Shown in pieces: positions 48,129 to 58,640 of a DNA stretch of 64,000 bases (positions are counted from its first letter, which is position 1; each line of letters opens with the position of its first letter). A program made the translations under genes and the position numbers. Source of the DNA: Pyropia yezoensis (Eukaryota; Rhodophyta; Bangiophyceae; Bangiales; Bangiaceae); contig CM020618.1 in the NCBI GenBank assembly GCA_009829735.1, forward strand, positions 1,119,796 to 1,183,795, written 5' to 3'. Below the pieces are notes generated by a model. It was not told the origin of the DNA. It worked only from the letters and a program-made list of their open reading frames with translations, and ran no database searches.

Positions 48129-50072
48129 ATGGCGACTCCGGGAGTGGAGACGGACTCTCTCGATGAGCGTATGGAGGACACCTCCTACGGTGCAGCGCCT
48201 GCCGGGACTTCCGGCGGGGGCTCCGCGATCGCTCCGGGGGGTGGGACTCCCGCGTCACCCGGCCTTTGGGTTGACGGCAGGATCTCCCCCGGAGGCGGGA
48301 CAAGTTGTCCCGCGTGAGGCCTTGGGGCGGTGGTTTTACCCCGCTTGGCCTCTGTATGAGGAGGGGTTGACTGTTCTTCGCTGTGGCCGACTCGGCGCAG
48401 CGATGGGTCGGGTATGGGACCGCCTACGGGAGAAGTATCCCCGTAGGGTCGGGTTCCCTGCCGGCTTCAGGACGGACCAGTTTGCCTTCCTGGACGACGA
48501 GGAGGTCGAGGACGTGCAGCGGGCCAAGGCCATGGTGGACCGCGGGGGAACTATCCCGGGTCCCGGCGACTTGCCGACCTTCACTTGGGACGCGGTGGCA
48601 ACTCGCCCCCCGTACCTTCACGAGGCCGATCCGCACACTCATCACTTTGATGTGCGGATGGAGAAGGACTTCCGGCGAGGTCCCTACTTGGTGACCTCGC
48701 TCAACTTGAGTTTCCTCAGCAGTCTGCTGCCAGTAAGGAGCAATACTACCCGAAGAAGCCCGAGTGGTGGCCTCAAGTTGAGGTCCCCTACGGGTTCCCG
48801 GCATTGTTGCCACGGTTGCTTGACCACTTCGGCTCCGTCATGTTGACGGCTGGCCCTGATCATCTGGTGTGGGCCATGTTGGCCACCCAGTGGCTCCTCG
48901 AGGTCATGTCGACCTGGGTGTCATGTGTTCAGCGGCGGGGGATGCTCTGGCATCTCCCCCTCCGGCTCATCCAGGGTTTGGAACAGCTCACCCCTCAGCT
49001 AGTTGCTGAGGGGTGCTCGTCAGGACAACTCACTCTACTTGAGGAGATGCTCCGCCTCCACAAGTTTATCGAGTGGGAGAGCATTGAGCACAAGTTGCGC
49101 CGCCCCACTCGGGGGCCCAAGGACGATGGCGCACTTCGCCAGTTCGTGTGGGTCGCTCGTGAACTTCACGACGGCCGTGTGGTCCTACGAGAGGGGTTGG
49201 GCATCGGGGACTACCCGTATGCCCCGGGGGTGGATCGTCACACTGCGCCACCCCCGGACAAGCCCATAGTTATGGCTGTGCCCTCATATGATGACCATAT
49301 GACTCAACCTACTGCGGGGGCCCCAAGTCGGGGTCGCAGTTACACCCGGGTACCGCCACCTCGGCGTGCCCCTCCGCTTCCTCCTGTTCCTTTCCAGCCT
49401 CACGGGAACATCCCGATCAGCGTGGCCGTGGAGTCATCCACACCGGTGTCTCCCAACTTGGGGGCCACCCTCCTGACGGTATACCCCAAGTTGGTGTTAC
49501 CGCCCACGCCTCTAACCTCAGAGATGATGATCACCACGTTGGTGCGCACCATTTCCTGGTTGGCCGCGTCGACCGCAACCCTCCAAAGTTCCGAGACTCC
49601 TCAACTTGAGGAGCGCGTTCGTACTGCAGTGGCGACCGCGAGTTGCGAGTCGGTGGCGGAGTTTATGACGGCCGAGTTGGCTCGCATTGGGGCTATTATG
49701 CCCCAGCCAACCCCACTTGGGCGTGGCAAGCGTCGTGCGAGCCGGGCATACTCGCCTCCTCGCCGTCGTCGCCGTCACTCGCGGCGCTCTCCCTCCGTGT
49801 CGGAAGACGAGTTGTCTTACTCCGTCTCGGAGTCCTCTACCCCATCGGAGACGGAGTCTGTCCAGCGTCTGCGTCGCAAACTTGCGCGCAAGACCAGGCA
49901 GAAGAGTAGCCACGGTCGGCGCCACTTGCGCGACCGTGAGGGGCGCGACGGTTCCGACTTGGAGCCGCCGCCCCTTCCAACGAGTGGAGACCGTTATCGG
50001 CGTGGGTCTCGCCGCTCGCCTCCACGTGAGGGCGAGGGCCGTGGAGTGGGAGAGTCTAGCATGCGTGCCTAG
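48129..50072 (+). CDS. Antisense ORF (aORF) of element B, unknown function
   Basis: About 648 codons on the plus strand, opposite to gag-pol, ending 112 bp from the pol stop, so the two converge without overlapping. The start ATG at 48129 (MATPGVETDSLDERMED) is followed by two frame changes, near 48235 (a G run) and near 48700. The middle is codon-like and helical: WDRLREKYPRRVGFPAGF, LLDHFGSVMLTAGPDHLVWA, VQRRGMLWHLPLRLI, LLEEMLRLHKFIEWESI. The C-terminal third is Pro-rich and then Arg/Ser-rich (RRRRRHSRRSPSVSEDE), resembling a nucleic-acid-binding or RS-type tail. The middle resembles the family A aORF, and both sit at the same place in their elements. No known domain recognised; an envelope role is unlikely because no signal peptide or membrane anchor is seen. 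Confidence 0.72.
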
Positions 50073-50183
50073 TTGGCAGCTGCCTTTGTTGTGAGAGTGT
50101 GAGGGTTAGGGCTGTAGTTTAAAGCCACTCTGCGTACCACTTCGACTTGAAGCACTCTCTTGGCACTGTTGCTCGGCCTTCCC
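50073..50183. terminator. Short convergent spacer between aORF and pol of element B
   Basis: 111 bp between two converging stop codons. A small hairpin CCCTCA/TGAGGG (50181-50195) overlaps the pol stop. It corresponds in position to the hairpin cluster of family A (8846-8994). A terminator role is inference. Confidence 0.35.
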
Positions 50184-53100
50184 TCACGTTGAGGGAGGGC
50201 TGTTAGGGTCTATCTCGTTCCGGGCACAGTACGCCCGGACCTTCTCAGCAGGAAGGTCCTCCACATACTCCCACGTATCATCCTTGGCTTTGTAGCCAAA
50301 CCAACGCACCCTCAACATGAGGCGGTCAGTATCCTCATCCCAGCCGTGGTCGATGAACTTGTCGAACACGTACTCCTGCGGGCCCTGTTTGGCTGCAGGC
50401 AGCGAGGGCAGGCGCCACGTTTTCAAAGCACGCGCCCAAGCTGGGTCGCCTGCAGGCGGTGGTGCAACTTTGACCACGTCCTGTCCGTTCACTGTGCGGA
50501 CCCCATCGTCACTTTCGATGGTGAAGCGCCGCCCATCAGTACGAAGGACCTGGTACGGCCCCTTCGTCTGGAACACCAACTTACCCCCAGTTGGGGTGTG
50601 TGAGTGGACCAATACCCAGTCACCCTGCTCGGGGACATGCTTGGCGTTGCGCACCTTTTTGTCAAAGGTACGCTTGTAGCGCTTTTGTGCTTTGTCCATC
50701 TCAGCCCTGACTTTAGGGATGAGGTTTTCAAGCCTAGCAGCGAACTCCGCCTTACTCTCAGTAGGAGTGGGCGTACTGCCACCATCCTCCCTAGTTGGGA
50801 GCGGCCGCCGCACGGCAATAGACCGCACGCGACGGGGGGTCACAAAAGCGAGGGGTACTTCCCCGGTAGATGAGTGAACCTGCGAATTGTAGGCAGTGGT
50901 CAGAATAGAAATGTATTGGTCCCACGTCTTCACGTGCTCACTCACATAATGGCGCAGCTGCCTAACAATAGTTTTGTTGAAGCGCTCCACCTGCCCATTA
51001 GTTTGTGGGTGGTAGAAGGTGGCATAGTTTGCCTTAACCCCCAACATATCCAGCACTCCTTGAAACAGTACAGACGCAAATTGCGGTCCATTGTCCGATA
51101 GTGTACTATCCGGAATGCCATACGCGGCAACCCAGTGATCTAGGAAGGCTGACACGACCGACATGGCCGTGATCTCTGCCAGTGGGATCGCTCGCGTAAG
51201 TTTCGTGAAGCGGTCACAGATGACCAGGAGGTACTGGTTGCCCTCCTCGGTCACTGGCAGTGGCCCAAGGATGTCCATCGCCAACGCGGCGAAGGGCTCC
51301 TTGGCCGGGAACAATAGCATAGCCGTAGTAGGCCGCCGTTCCATCAGACGGTTCTGTGCACAACTTGTGCAGGCAGCCACCCAACTGTAGATGTCCACCA
51401 CCATGGACGGCCAGTAGTACCTGGTCCTCAGGGTCTGGTACAGTTTACTAGACCCCAGGTGTCCACCCGTGGGAGCGTTATGCTCCCTCTCAAGGATACT
51501 GTCCTTGAGGGATGCGGGGACGACAAGTTGTTCGGTCCCCTGGAATACCCCCCTCCTCATGAGGAGGCCATCGTCTCCCAGGAAGAACCGCGTCTCCGCC
51601 ACTGTATCCAGGGTATCCCTCTGCGACTTGCAGAAGGGATCCTCGGCCTGGGCCTTCACTACTTCGTCCAGGGACAGGGGCAAGTACTTCTTGTTCCCTG
51701 GCGCCTCGGGATTCAACGCCTGACCCGAGCGCGTGACTACCCCCACGATGGGGATGTCCTCATCGACTGGGGTGGTGTCCAGTCCCTCGGTAGGTACCCG
51801 AGAGAGGCCGTCGGCAAGGGCATGTTGCCTGCCAGGTCGGTACTCAATATCAAAGTTGAAGGGTGCAAGTCGCACCCTCCACCGGTTGAGACGAGTGTTC
51901 GTACAGTCCGTCTTGAAGATGAACTGCAACGCGCGGTGGTCACAGCGGATGAGGAACTTCTCACCCTCTAGGTAGTGACGAAGTGACGTCACCGCCCATA
52001 CCACTGCGAGTCCTTCCAACTCGGTGACTCCGTAGTTCTTCTCGGCCGAGTTTAGCCCCTTGCTGAAGTATCCCACCGGCAAGTACTCCTTGTCCGGCTG
52101 TTGCTGAAGCAACACACAACCAAGTTGGTCGTAGCTAGCGTCCACATCCAGGATGTAGTGGCCTCCCAACCTGGGAATAGCCAGGATAGGGGGCTTCAGC
52201 AGAAGGTCCCGAAGAGTCTCAAAGGATTCCTGCTCCACCCGACTTGGGGGAGGCAGGTTCTTCGGTAGCGTTGAGCTCACTAACTCATTCAACGGCTTCG
52301 CCACTTTGGCGAAACCCTTAGTGAAACGTCGGTACACGTTACACATCCCGAGGAAGCTCCTCATCTGGGTCTGGGTCGGGGGGTACTGAGCCTTGCGGAT
52401 GGCCCTCAAGTTTTTCTCGTTGACACTGAGACGCCCCGGACGGACAACATGTCCCAAGTACTCCACCTCTTGAGTGAAGAGGTGGCACTTACTCGCCTTC
52501 AGTGACACTCCGGCGTCAGCAAGTAGCTTGAACACCTGGCCAAGATGGCCAATGTGTTCCTCCGGACTTCGGGAGAACACAATGATATCGTCTAGGTACA
52601 CGAGACAGATCTGCCACCGTACTCCGGCCAGAATCATGTCCATAGCGCGCTGGAAAGTTGCCGGCGCGTTACACAGGCCAAACGGTAGACGCTTGCACTG
52701 GTAGGTACCACAGTGACAGGTAAAGGTAGTTTTATGCCTGTCCTCCGGGGCAATGGGAATTTGCCAGTACCCCGCGTTACAGTCCAGGGTAGAGAACACG
52801 TTTGCCTCCCCCAGAGAGTCCAGACAGTCATCCATCCGAGGTAGGGGATAACTATCCTTCACCGTGCTCTCGTTGAGCTTACGGTAGTCGATACAGAACC
52901 GGGGGGTCCCATCAACTTTGGGGACGATCACCACCGGACTCGCCCACTCGGCGTTGCTGGCCTCGATCACATCGAGGGCCTCCATGCGAGCAACTTGCTC
53001 CTTAACGAGGGCCCTTGAACGGGGTCCCCCCCTATACGGTTGTTGGCGTATAGGGGGCGCACCGGGTTTCAACTCGATCCGGTGTTGGGTAGCTCTCATG

Positions 53101-54167
53101 AGTCCCAATTGACCATCCCACAACTTGTGATATTGGTCCAAGAGGCGTTCAACTTGAACCCTCAACCTGGGTGGAACACCCTCCATGTTTACCTGGGGCC
53201 GAGGAGAGGCGGCCGACTTGGCTTGATGCTTCTCCTTTCCGGACTTCGGGTCGCTACTTGCGCCCGCGCTGAGGGTGACCGCTACTACCGGTCCCTCGTG
53301 TTGGTCGATATAGCCGAACTTGGCCCCCGACTTGAAGAACTTGGGCGACGAGCTCAGGTTCATCACCTGGATCCTCCACGGGACTCCGGCTTTGGAGTCC
53401 ATCGTGCCCAGGGCAACATGCACTTGGTGCTTGCGAGCAAGACGGGGGTTAGGGTGCACCAACCCGTTCCCCGCATAATCAGTTACAACATCCACGTGCG
53501 CCACCGAGTTGGGGGGCAACATGACTTTACGGGCTAAACGCAGAGTAGCAGTAAACCCTTCCCTCACAGAACAAACAGGCTTCGACTGTGAAACTGTCAC
53601 AGGAGCCACAGACTTTCCCTTACCAAGGATGGGGATAGTCTCCCCATTCATCAACTTGACCCAGTACTCAGGGCCACAAATCAAAGGCACTTGTGTTACG
53701 ACATAAGGGGTACCCAGAAGCAGGGGTACCGATATATTCTCAACTACACCATAGGTCACGTCGACCTCATGGGTCCCCAACCGAGTTGGTAGGGTCACGG
53801 CACCAACGATGGGAAGTACCCCACCATTGATATCGATCAGATGGTCAGCTTTAGACTTCCAGCGTTGGAGCCTCATCCCCTTTGGTAATAGCGACTTGCG
53901 TATCAAGGAGGCTCCTGACCCGGTATCAAGTACGATACGGGCACACTAGGCGCGGCCGGGGGCAAGTTGCACCCGTCCAGCCACCTGGAAGTTCTCACCC
54001 GTCAGCACCGCGATGACCCGACGTGGGTTTACGTTCTTGGGAAGTCCCACCCGAGGTGGGCGGACTCCCTTAGGTCGCCGCAGTATCCGACACGGTTGGT
54101 TCGTCCTCTTGGCCCACTTGGCCGAGGCTGCCGTTGTGAGCTTCGGACGACCAGCTCCAACGGTCAT
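50184..54167 (-). CDS. Ty3/gypsy family B Pol with chromodomain
   Basis: Polyprotein for replication and integration. The ATG at 54167 overlaps the gag stop as ATGA. Domains: protease (LDTGSGAS near 53910-53930), reverse transcriptase (FCIDYRKLN, GYWQIP, catalytic YLDD), RNase H, integrase (zinc-binding region, DILGP, SDNGPQF, QTNGQVERFN) and a C-terminal chromodomain ending in RVRWFGYKAKDDTWEYV. From the protease to the end there are 1,240 uninterrupted codons, the best-preserved pol here. One in-frame TAG (53946-53948) lies a few codons before the protease active site. It may be a base-call error, a mutation or a readthrough point; neighbouring bases do not match a known readthrough context. 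Confidence 0.93.
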
Positions 54168-56134
54168 TCGTTTCCCGCCGACTTGGCGTCCGAATCTGAG
54201 GGCGAAGGGGACGACGACGAGTCCGAGGACGACGTGTCCGCCCCCTCCGTCGAGGGTGTGGCGACCGCCACCACTGGTCGAGACCCACCCTCGCGGCGTG
54301 AACGCACTTCGTTCGTAGCCGACTTCTTACTCGCATTCCTAACAAGCTGTTGGATGCGTTTACTCAACTTGGGGCAATCATATGCCCAGTGACCATCGGA
54401 GTTGCAGTTCCAACACCGATGATCAGTTCCCGGAGGGGTCTTCCCAACTGGGGAAGACGACGAGGTACCTTGGGAAGTTCCCACGGCGGCTACCACCCTC
54501 TCCTTGCGGATTCGGCGTGCCTCTCGCAACTCTCTGGCCTGGCGCGCCTCTTCCCGTTCCTTGGCCAACTCGGCCTGACGCTCCTGGCGTTGTTCCTCCC
54601 GCAACTTGCGGTAGGCCTCGCCTCGGCGGTAGGCGAACCTAGCCAACTCGGCCAGGGTCGCCCGGGCAGTGTTATGCTCCCGGGTCTCCATCCGGACTGA
54701 CCAGTGGAGTCCTTCCACAAACCGACTCTTCACCACAGCTTGTGGATGAAGAAACCCACAAAGATTGTTGAGCTTACGGACTCGCTCCGCAAAGGACAAC
54801 TCGTCCTCCGCCTCTTCCTGATGGGCTTGCGTAAACTCCTCGACTTGAGAAGCCAACGCCGCTTCATCAACCATGGCCCTCAACAACCAGTTGACGAGCT
54901 CCAAATAGGACGTCACCTCCCCAGCGCCTCCACTTGAGGAGCTGGGCATGACGGACATAAGTTCTGTCCGCAGGTCTCCCTTCGTAAACTCCTGTAGCAT
55001 GTAAAAAGCCATGCCTTCACTTATGGCATTGTCGTCACAGGCTTTTGTGAAACGACGTAGGAACTCAAAGACACGGAGGGGGGGAGTTCCATCCCACTCC
55101 GCTCTGTGCCCAAAAGAATGAAGTGCATTCTTCTTGGCACGGCCCATGGCTCGGGCCTGGTCAGGACCATACGCCACCGACTTGTTGTGGAGGGCGTAGG
55201 TCTCACAGTCAAAGATCCGCTGGTAGACCGGGTTGGCTACCTGAATCTTGGGCGGCACCTCACGTTGAGGGAACAGCCGCTGTGGCACTGGGGTAAGTCC
55301 ACCCTCAGTGCCTGTAGTCTGGTACGGCGAGCTTGGTGTAGCCGCCGGCGTTTCCGAGGGGAACTCCCCCGTGAAGGGCGTACGCCCCACCGCGTATGGT
55401 GTGGCTCCCTCGTTGGGAGTCACAGGTGTCGCCCCCAGTTCGGGGCGACCCGAGATAGGCGTGGGGAGGGATTCCCCCTGCGCCTGTGGGCTCGAAAGCC
55501 CCAATCCGGTCTGGACATTCAGGCCATCTGGCAAACTCGCTACAATCTGATTCAGAATAGTATTCGTCATCGTGACCACCAGGTCCGGCAAAGTCTGCCG
55601 CAACACATTGGTCGCCTCCCGACGGACAGTTTCCGCGAGGAGTGGATTGACGACTCCAGTTGAGTCTCGGTCCGCCTCCGGGAGTCCACCTGAGGGGTAA
55701 CCACGTTCCTCAGGGGTCTCAACCGGGGGCATGGGCGCGAGCCCATCGCCGACCAACGGAGGTCCGCCGTCCTCCGAAAGCCTAGTTGGCGATGGCTCCA
55801 TGCCAAAGTTGGCTCCAACCCGAGTGGAACTCGCGGGGACAGTCCTCACCCCTTGGGACGTTCCCGTTGAGTATACCACGCGGTGGCCAGACTTCGGCCC
55901 ACCCACGTCAGAAGTGTCACCCGAGTGAACTCCCGACTGAGTCGGGGTGGCCTGTTGCCCGCCCGCACTTCCAGTCCTGCTGGCTTGAGGGACCTCTAGT
56001 CCCTCTGCGACCCCAGGTAAACCCACCTGTGTCTCACCAGTATTCAAAGGCACTGAAGTACGTGCGTCACCCGCGTACTCCCCGGACGACGGGGGGTCCG
56101 AGCTAGCCATGTTGGCTAACGATCCGTATGACAC
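54164..56134 (-). CDS. Family B Gag
   Basis: Intact 656-codon Gag. A long Pro/Thr/Gly/Ser-rich N-terminal half is followed by the helical capsid-like domain (about residues 300-480: PVYQRIFDCETYAL, FEFLRRFTKACDDNAIS, FVEGLHWSVRMETREHN), an Arg/Glu-rich coiled-coil stretch (REEQRQERQAELAKEREEA) and one CCHC knuckle CWNCNSDGHWAYDC. An acidic Ser/Asp tail ends GNE-stop. The start could be the first in-frame codon at 56134 or the ATG at 56110 (MASSDPPSSGEYAGD); the latter is the likelier, being the first good ATG after the primer-binding site. Confidence 0.9.
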   Translation of the reverse strand: MSYGSLANMASSDPPSSGEYAGDARTSVPLNTGETQVGLPGVAEGLEVPQASRTGSAGGQQATPTQSGVHSGDTSDVGGPKSGHRVVYSTGTSQGVRTVPASSTRVGANFGMEPSPTRLSEDGGPPLVGDGLAPMPPVETPEERGYPSGGLPEADRDSTGVVNPLLAETVRREATNVLRQTLPDLVVTMTNTILNQIVASLPDGLNVQTGLGLSSPQAQGESLPTPISGRPELGATPVTPNEGATPYAVGRTPFTGEFPSETPAATPSSPYQTTGTEGGLTPVPQRLFPQREVPPKIQVANPVYQRIFDCETYALHNKSVAYGPDQARAMGRAKKNALHSFGHRAEWDGTPPLRVFEFLRRFTKACDDNAISEGMAFYMLQEFTKGDLRTELMSVMPSSSSGGAGEVTSYLELVNWLLRAMVDEAALASQVEEFTQAHQEEAEDELSFAERVRKLNNLCGFLHPQAVVKSRFVEGLHWSVRMETREHNTARATLAELARFAYRRGEAYRKLREEQRQERQAELAKEREEARQARELREARRIRKERVVAAVGTSQGTSSSSPVGKTPPGTDHRCWNCNSDGHWAYDCPKLSKRIQQLVRNASKKSATNEVRSRREGGSRPVVAVATPSTEGADTSSSDSSSSPSPSDSDAKSAGNE

Positions 56135-56211
56135 GGTCCAAGTCCACCGTTCCTCTGAGACAGAGGGCCCCCTACACCCGGGTGCACCCGGAGGTAAAGT
56201 TCACCTCTGTC

Positions 56212-56229
56212 CCCTGCTGCTCCACCAAA
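56212..56229 (-). other. Primer-binding site of element B
   Basis: On the minus strand the LTR end TGCCACA is followed by TT and TGGTGGAGCAGCAGGGG, the same site as in A2 and C. Confidence 0.75.
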
Positions 56230-56697
56230 TGTGGCAAAAACCACTTGCACACACAGTACCCAAGTTGGGGCGGTGTGCGAGGGCTGCCTCCCGTGTCGGG
56301 GGAACCGGAAGAAGTGCAAGTCGCACACACTCTATCCCTGTTGTGGGGCAATCCCCCCACGGACAAACAAGAAGATGGTGTGTGGTCCAACAGTTTCTTG
56401 GTCGGGACGGGGACGCAGGGCCAAGCCCCGCTGTCCCTCCCCTTATCCCCCCAGGGTCCACTCAGAATCTCGCCACTCAGAATCTCCCACCCCAGCACCT
56501 GCCCACCGGGCCACACGAAAATTCAAGACGATAAATGCAGAAAACCCTCAAATCCAGGTTGGATTTACTACTAAGCTAACTATCCCGAACTTAGGGAATA
56601 TGGACCCAAGTGCAGGGGGAGGAACGGATCAGGCTAGTGGCCTGCCGCCCCTTGCATGGCACGTGTTGCCCCCTACCTGGGGGTCAATACTGCCACA
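56230..56697 (-). repeat. 5' LTR of element B
   Basis: 468 bp, TGTGGCA to TGCCACA on the plus strand. Followed on its outer side by AGGAG (56698-56702), the target duplication. Confidence 0.95.
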
Positions 56698-57203
56698 AGG
56701 AGTAAACACACCAGGGGCTATCCCTGGAGGTTGAAGAGTAGAACCGACAGGAGGGAGACGTCTGCTGCGAGCGGACTCAAACGCCGTCGACCCCGGGGTG
56801 GCTCCCACAGGAGGAACAGCCGGAGGAACGGGAGCAGGCGGTACTTGGCCGCCTGTAGACTCCAGTCCACTACCGGATGTCACGCCCAGGTCTGCTTCAC
56901 CCGTAGGGAGAACGCCGGGTTGGGCACCGTCCCCCGCGGTGACCAGGGATGCGTCAAGGGACGCGGGGTCTACCCCTTCGGGCACCGTCGTGCCAGGGAG
57001 GGTAGCCATGTTGGTCTCTTGACAGCCACAGTCCAGTTACCTGCGTGTCCAAAGATCGCAAGACCACAAGAGAGGGGTTGGAGAGCCAGGAATGGGGTTC
57101 CCGTGAACGGGTGCAAATAATTCCCAAACCACAGAAAAAGACAGAATAGGAACAACGCAACCGCTGCTCCCAAATGTCTCTTCTCAAACACTCCAATCAT
57201 CCC
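56698..57203 (-). CDS. Element C: 5' part of gag and leader, interrupted by element B
   Basis: Minus-strand open frame from an ATG at 57009 (MATLPGTTVPEGVDPAS) running to the element B insertion point. The Pro/Gly/Val-rich composition matches the low-complexity N-termini of the A and B Gag proteins. Upstream (57010-57203) is a leader down to the primer-binding site. The remainder of C lies beyond the left gap, so no catalytic domain is visible. Confidence 0.6.
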
Positions 57204-57221
57204 CTGCTGCTCCACCAAATA
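57204..57221 (-). other. Primer-binding site of element C
   Basis: Reads TTGGTGGAGCAGCAGGGG on the minus strand a few bases after the LTR end, identical to the site used by A and B. Confidence 0.7.
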
Positions 57222-57794
57222 TGTGGTATAAAACTCGATCCTCTCAGACACGTGTCAATATCCCTCGGGGGAAAGGGACAGGTAACGCAGAAAGGGGAAC
57301 TACGAGAATGGTATGCCTGTTGCCTCACGTGCCTGCTCGCAGGGCAAACAGATACGCACGGTAGTGCACACGGGGAAGAGGAAAGCAAACGCGCAGTTGT
57401 CTTTTTCCCTGAGGGCGCGGGCCGAGGGCGCCTCGCTGTCCCTCTTAACGTGCATCTGGGGGAACCCCGGCACGTTGGCCCGGTAGCCCCCCCCATAACC
57501 CCGAGTGGCCCCGACCCGAGTCTAACCTCGTCAGGTCGGGGGCCACTATCACTACTAATTCTATTCCCACTCACTAATCTCACACTCAAATTCTCTCAAA
57601 TCAAGTCCCTCACAAATATGCAAAAACACATCAGAAATCCCTCTCTCGCGTGTGGATAGCGTAGTCCACCGCATCCCAGTGCCGGGCACGGGCCACGGCC
57701 GCCAACCATCGCCACACGGCGGGCGTGTTCTGGCACCTGGTGCCCTCTGGTTGCAGTCCCGGGTCGGCGCCAAGTCGGGGCCAGGGATGCTACA
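57222..57794 (-). repeat. 5' LTR of element C
   Basis: 573 bp bounded by TGTGGTA on the left and TGCTACA on the right. It is followed by GAGGG (57795-57799) and then family A pol sequence; the uninterrupted family A sequence has the same GAGGG at 7020-7024. That defines the outer LTR boundary and a likely 5-bp target duplication. The partner LTR is not in the window. Confidence 0.7.
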
Positions 57795-58640
57795 GAGGGC
57801 TCCAGGTTCATCGTGAGGTCCGACCACGAACCCCTACGATGGCTCCTCAACCTTGGTGACAAGGATTCCGATAGCCATGGGAGGCTAGCCCGATGGAAGC
57901 TGAAAATGGCCGAGCACGACTACCGCACCGTGTATAAGGCTGGGTCAACCCACCACCTCGGAGACGCGCTGTCTCGACTCGACACCCCGAGCGGGGATAC
58001 CCGCCCGGTGGACGAGGACATCCCGGTGGTACCGGTCTGCATGGTCGGTAACGCTACCCAAGGTATGGTTGACCATACCATGGCACACCGAGCATGCCCA
58101 CTGACCCTCACGGACTTCCGCGAGGCACAAGCCAATGACGACGACTGTAGACGCCACCGCGCTAACCTCCTGGCCGGCACGGCCGGCATCTTCTCGGAGA
58201 ACGAAGACGGACTCATATACCGGCGGGCACCCGCCGATGGACGACATCAAGTCGTGGTTCCCGTGTCCTTACGGCAAGCCGTCATGGATCGAAAACACGA
58301 GAGCCCCACAGCCGGACACCCGGGGGGTTCACGTATGCTCGCAGCAATGCGAAGGTTCTTCTACTGGCCAGCAATGGCCGTCGACGTGGTCGACCACGTA
58401 AGGGGGTGCCACCCCTGTGCACGTAACCGCATGAGTCTACATAGGCAGGCGTCTGCCATGAAGCTATTCCCTTCCGATGGGCCCAACGAGCAAGTCGCTA
58501 TCGACATACTCGGGCCACTTCCGGTAACGGAAGAAGGGAACAGGTACATCCTGGTCATGTCTGACCGATTCACCAAGCTGTCACGAGCGGCAGCCATCCC
58601 GAATGATACGGCATACACGATTATGAACGCAGTGGTTGAC
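57795..58640 (+). pseudogene. Family A copy A3: RNase H-integrase fragment
   Basis: Closely matches 7020-7867 of A2 (RNase H end, linker, integrase zinc-binding region and first half of the catalytic core, through DRFTKLSRAA and NAVVDH). It then departs abruptly at 58641, so the rest of integrase and the chromodomain are missing. The upstream half is separated by the element C insertion. Confidence 0.85.

Larger units (their letters stand above)
47318..56697 (-). mobile_element. Complete Ty3/gypsy retrotransposon, family B
   Basis: A 9,380-bp element on the minus strand with LTRs at 47318-47784 and 56230-56697 and AGGAG on both sides as target duplication. Order from its 5' end: LTR, primer-binding site, gag, pol with C-terminal chromodomain, then an opposite-strand ORF, polypurine tract and 3' LTR. 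The LTRs differ almost only by homopolymer indels plus one or two substitutions, so insertion is recent. Its internal DNA is rich in short perfect inverted repeats. Confidence 0.95.

Noticed and set aside
48129-50072. aORF as a chance shadow of pol or as an envelope gene
   Set aside because: It does not overlap pol, so it is not a shadow. It has no signal peptide, membrane anchor or glycoprotein-like cysteines, so envelope is not supported.
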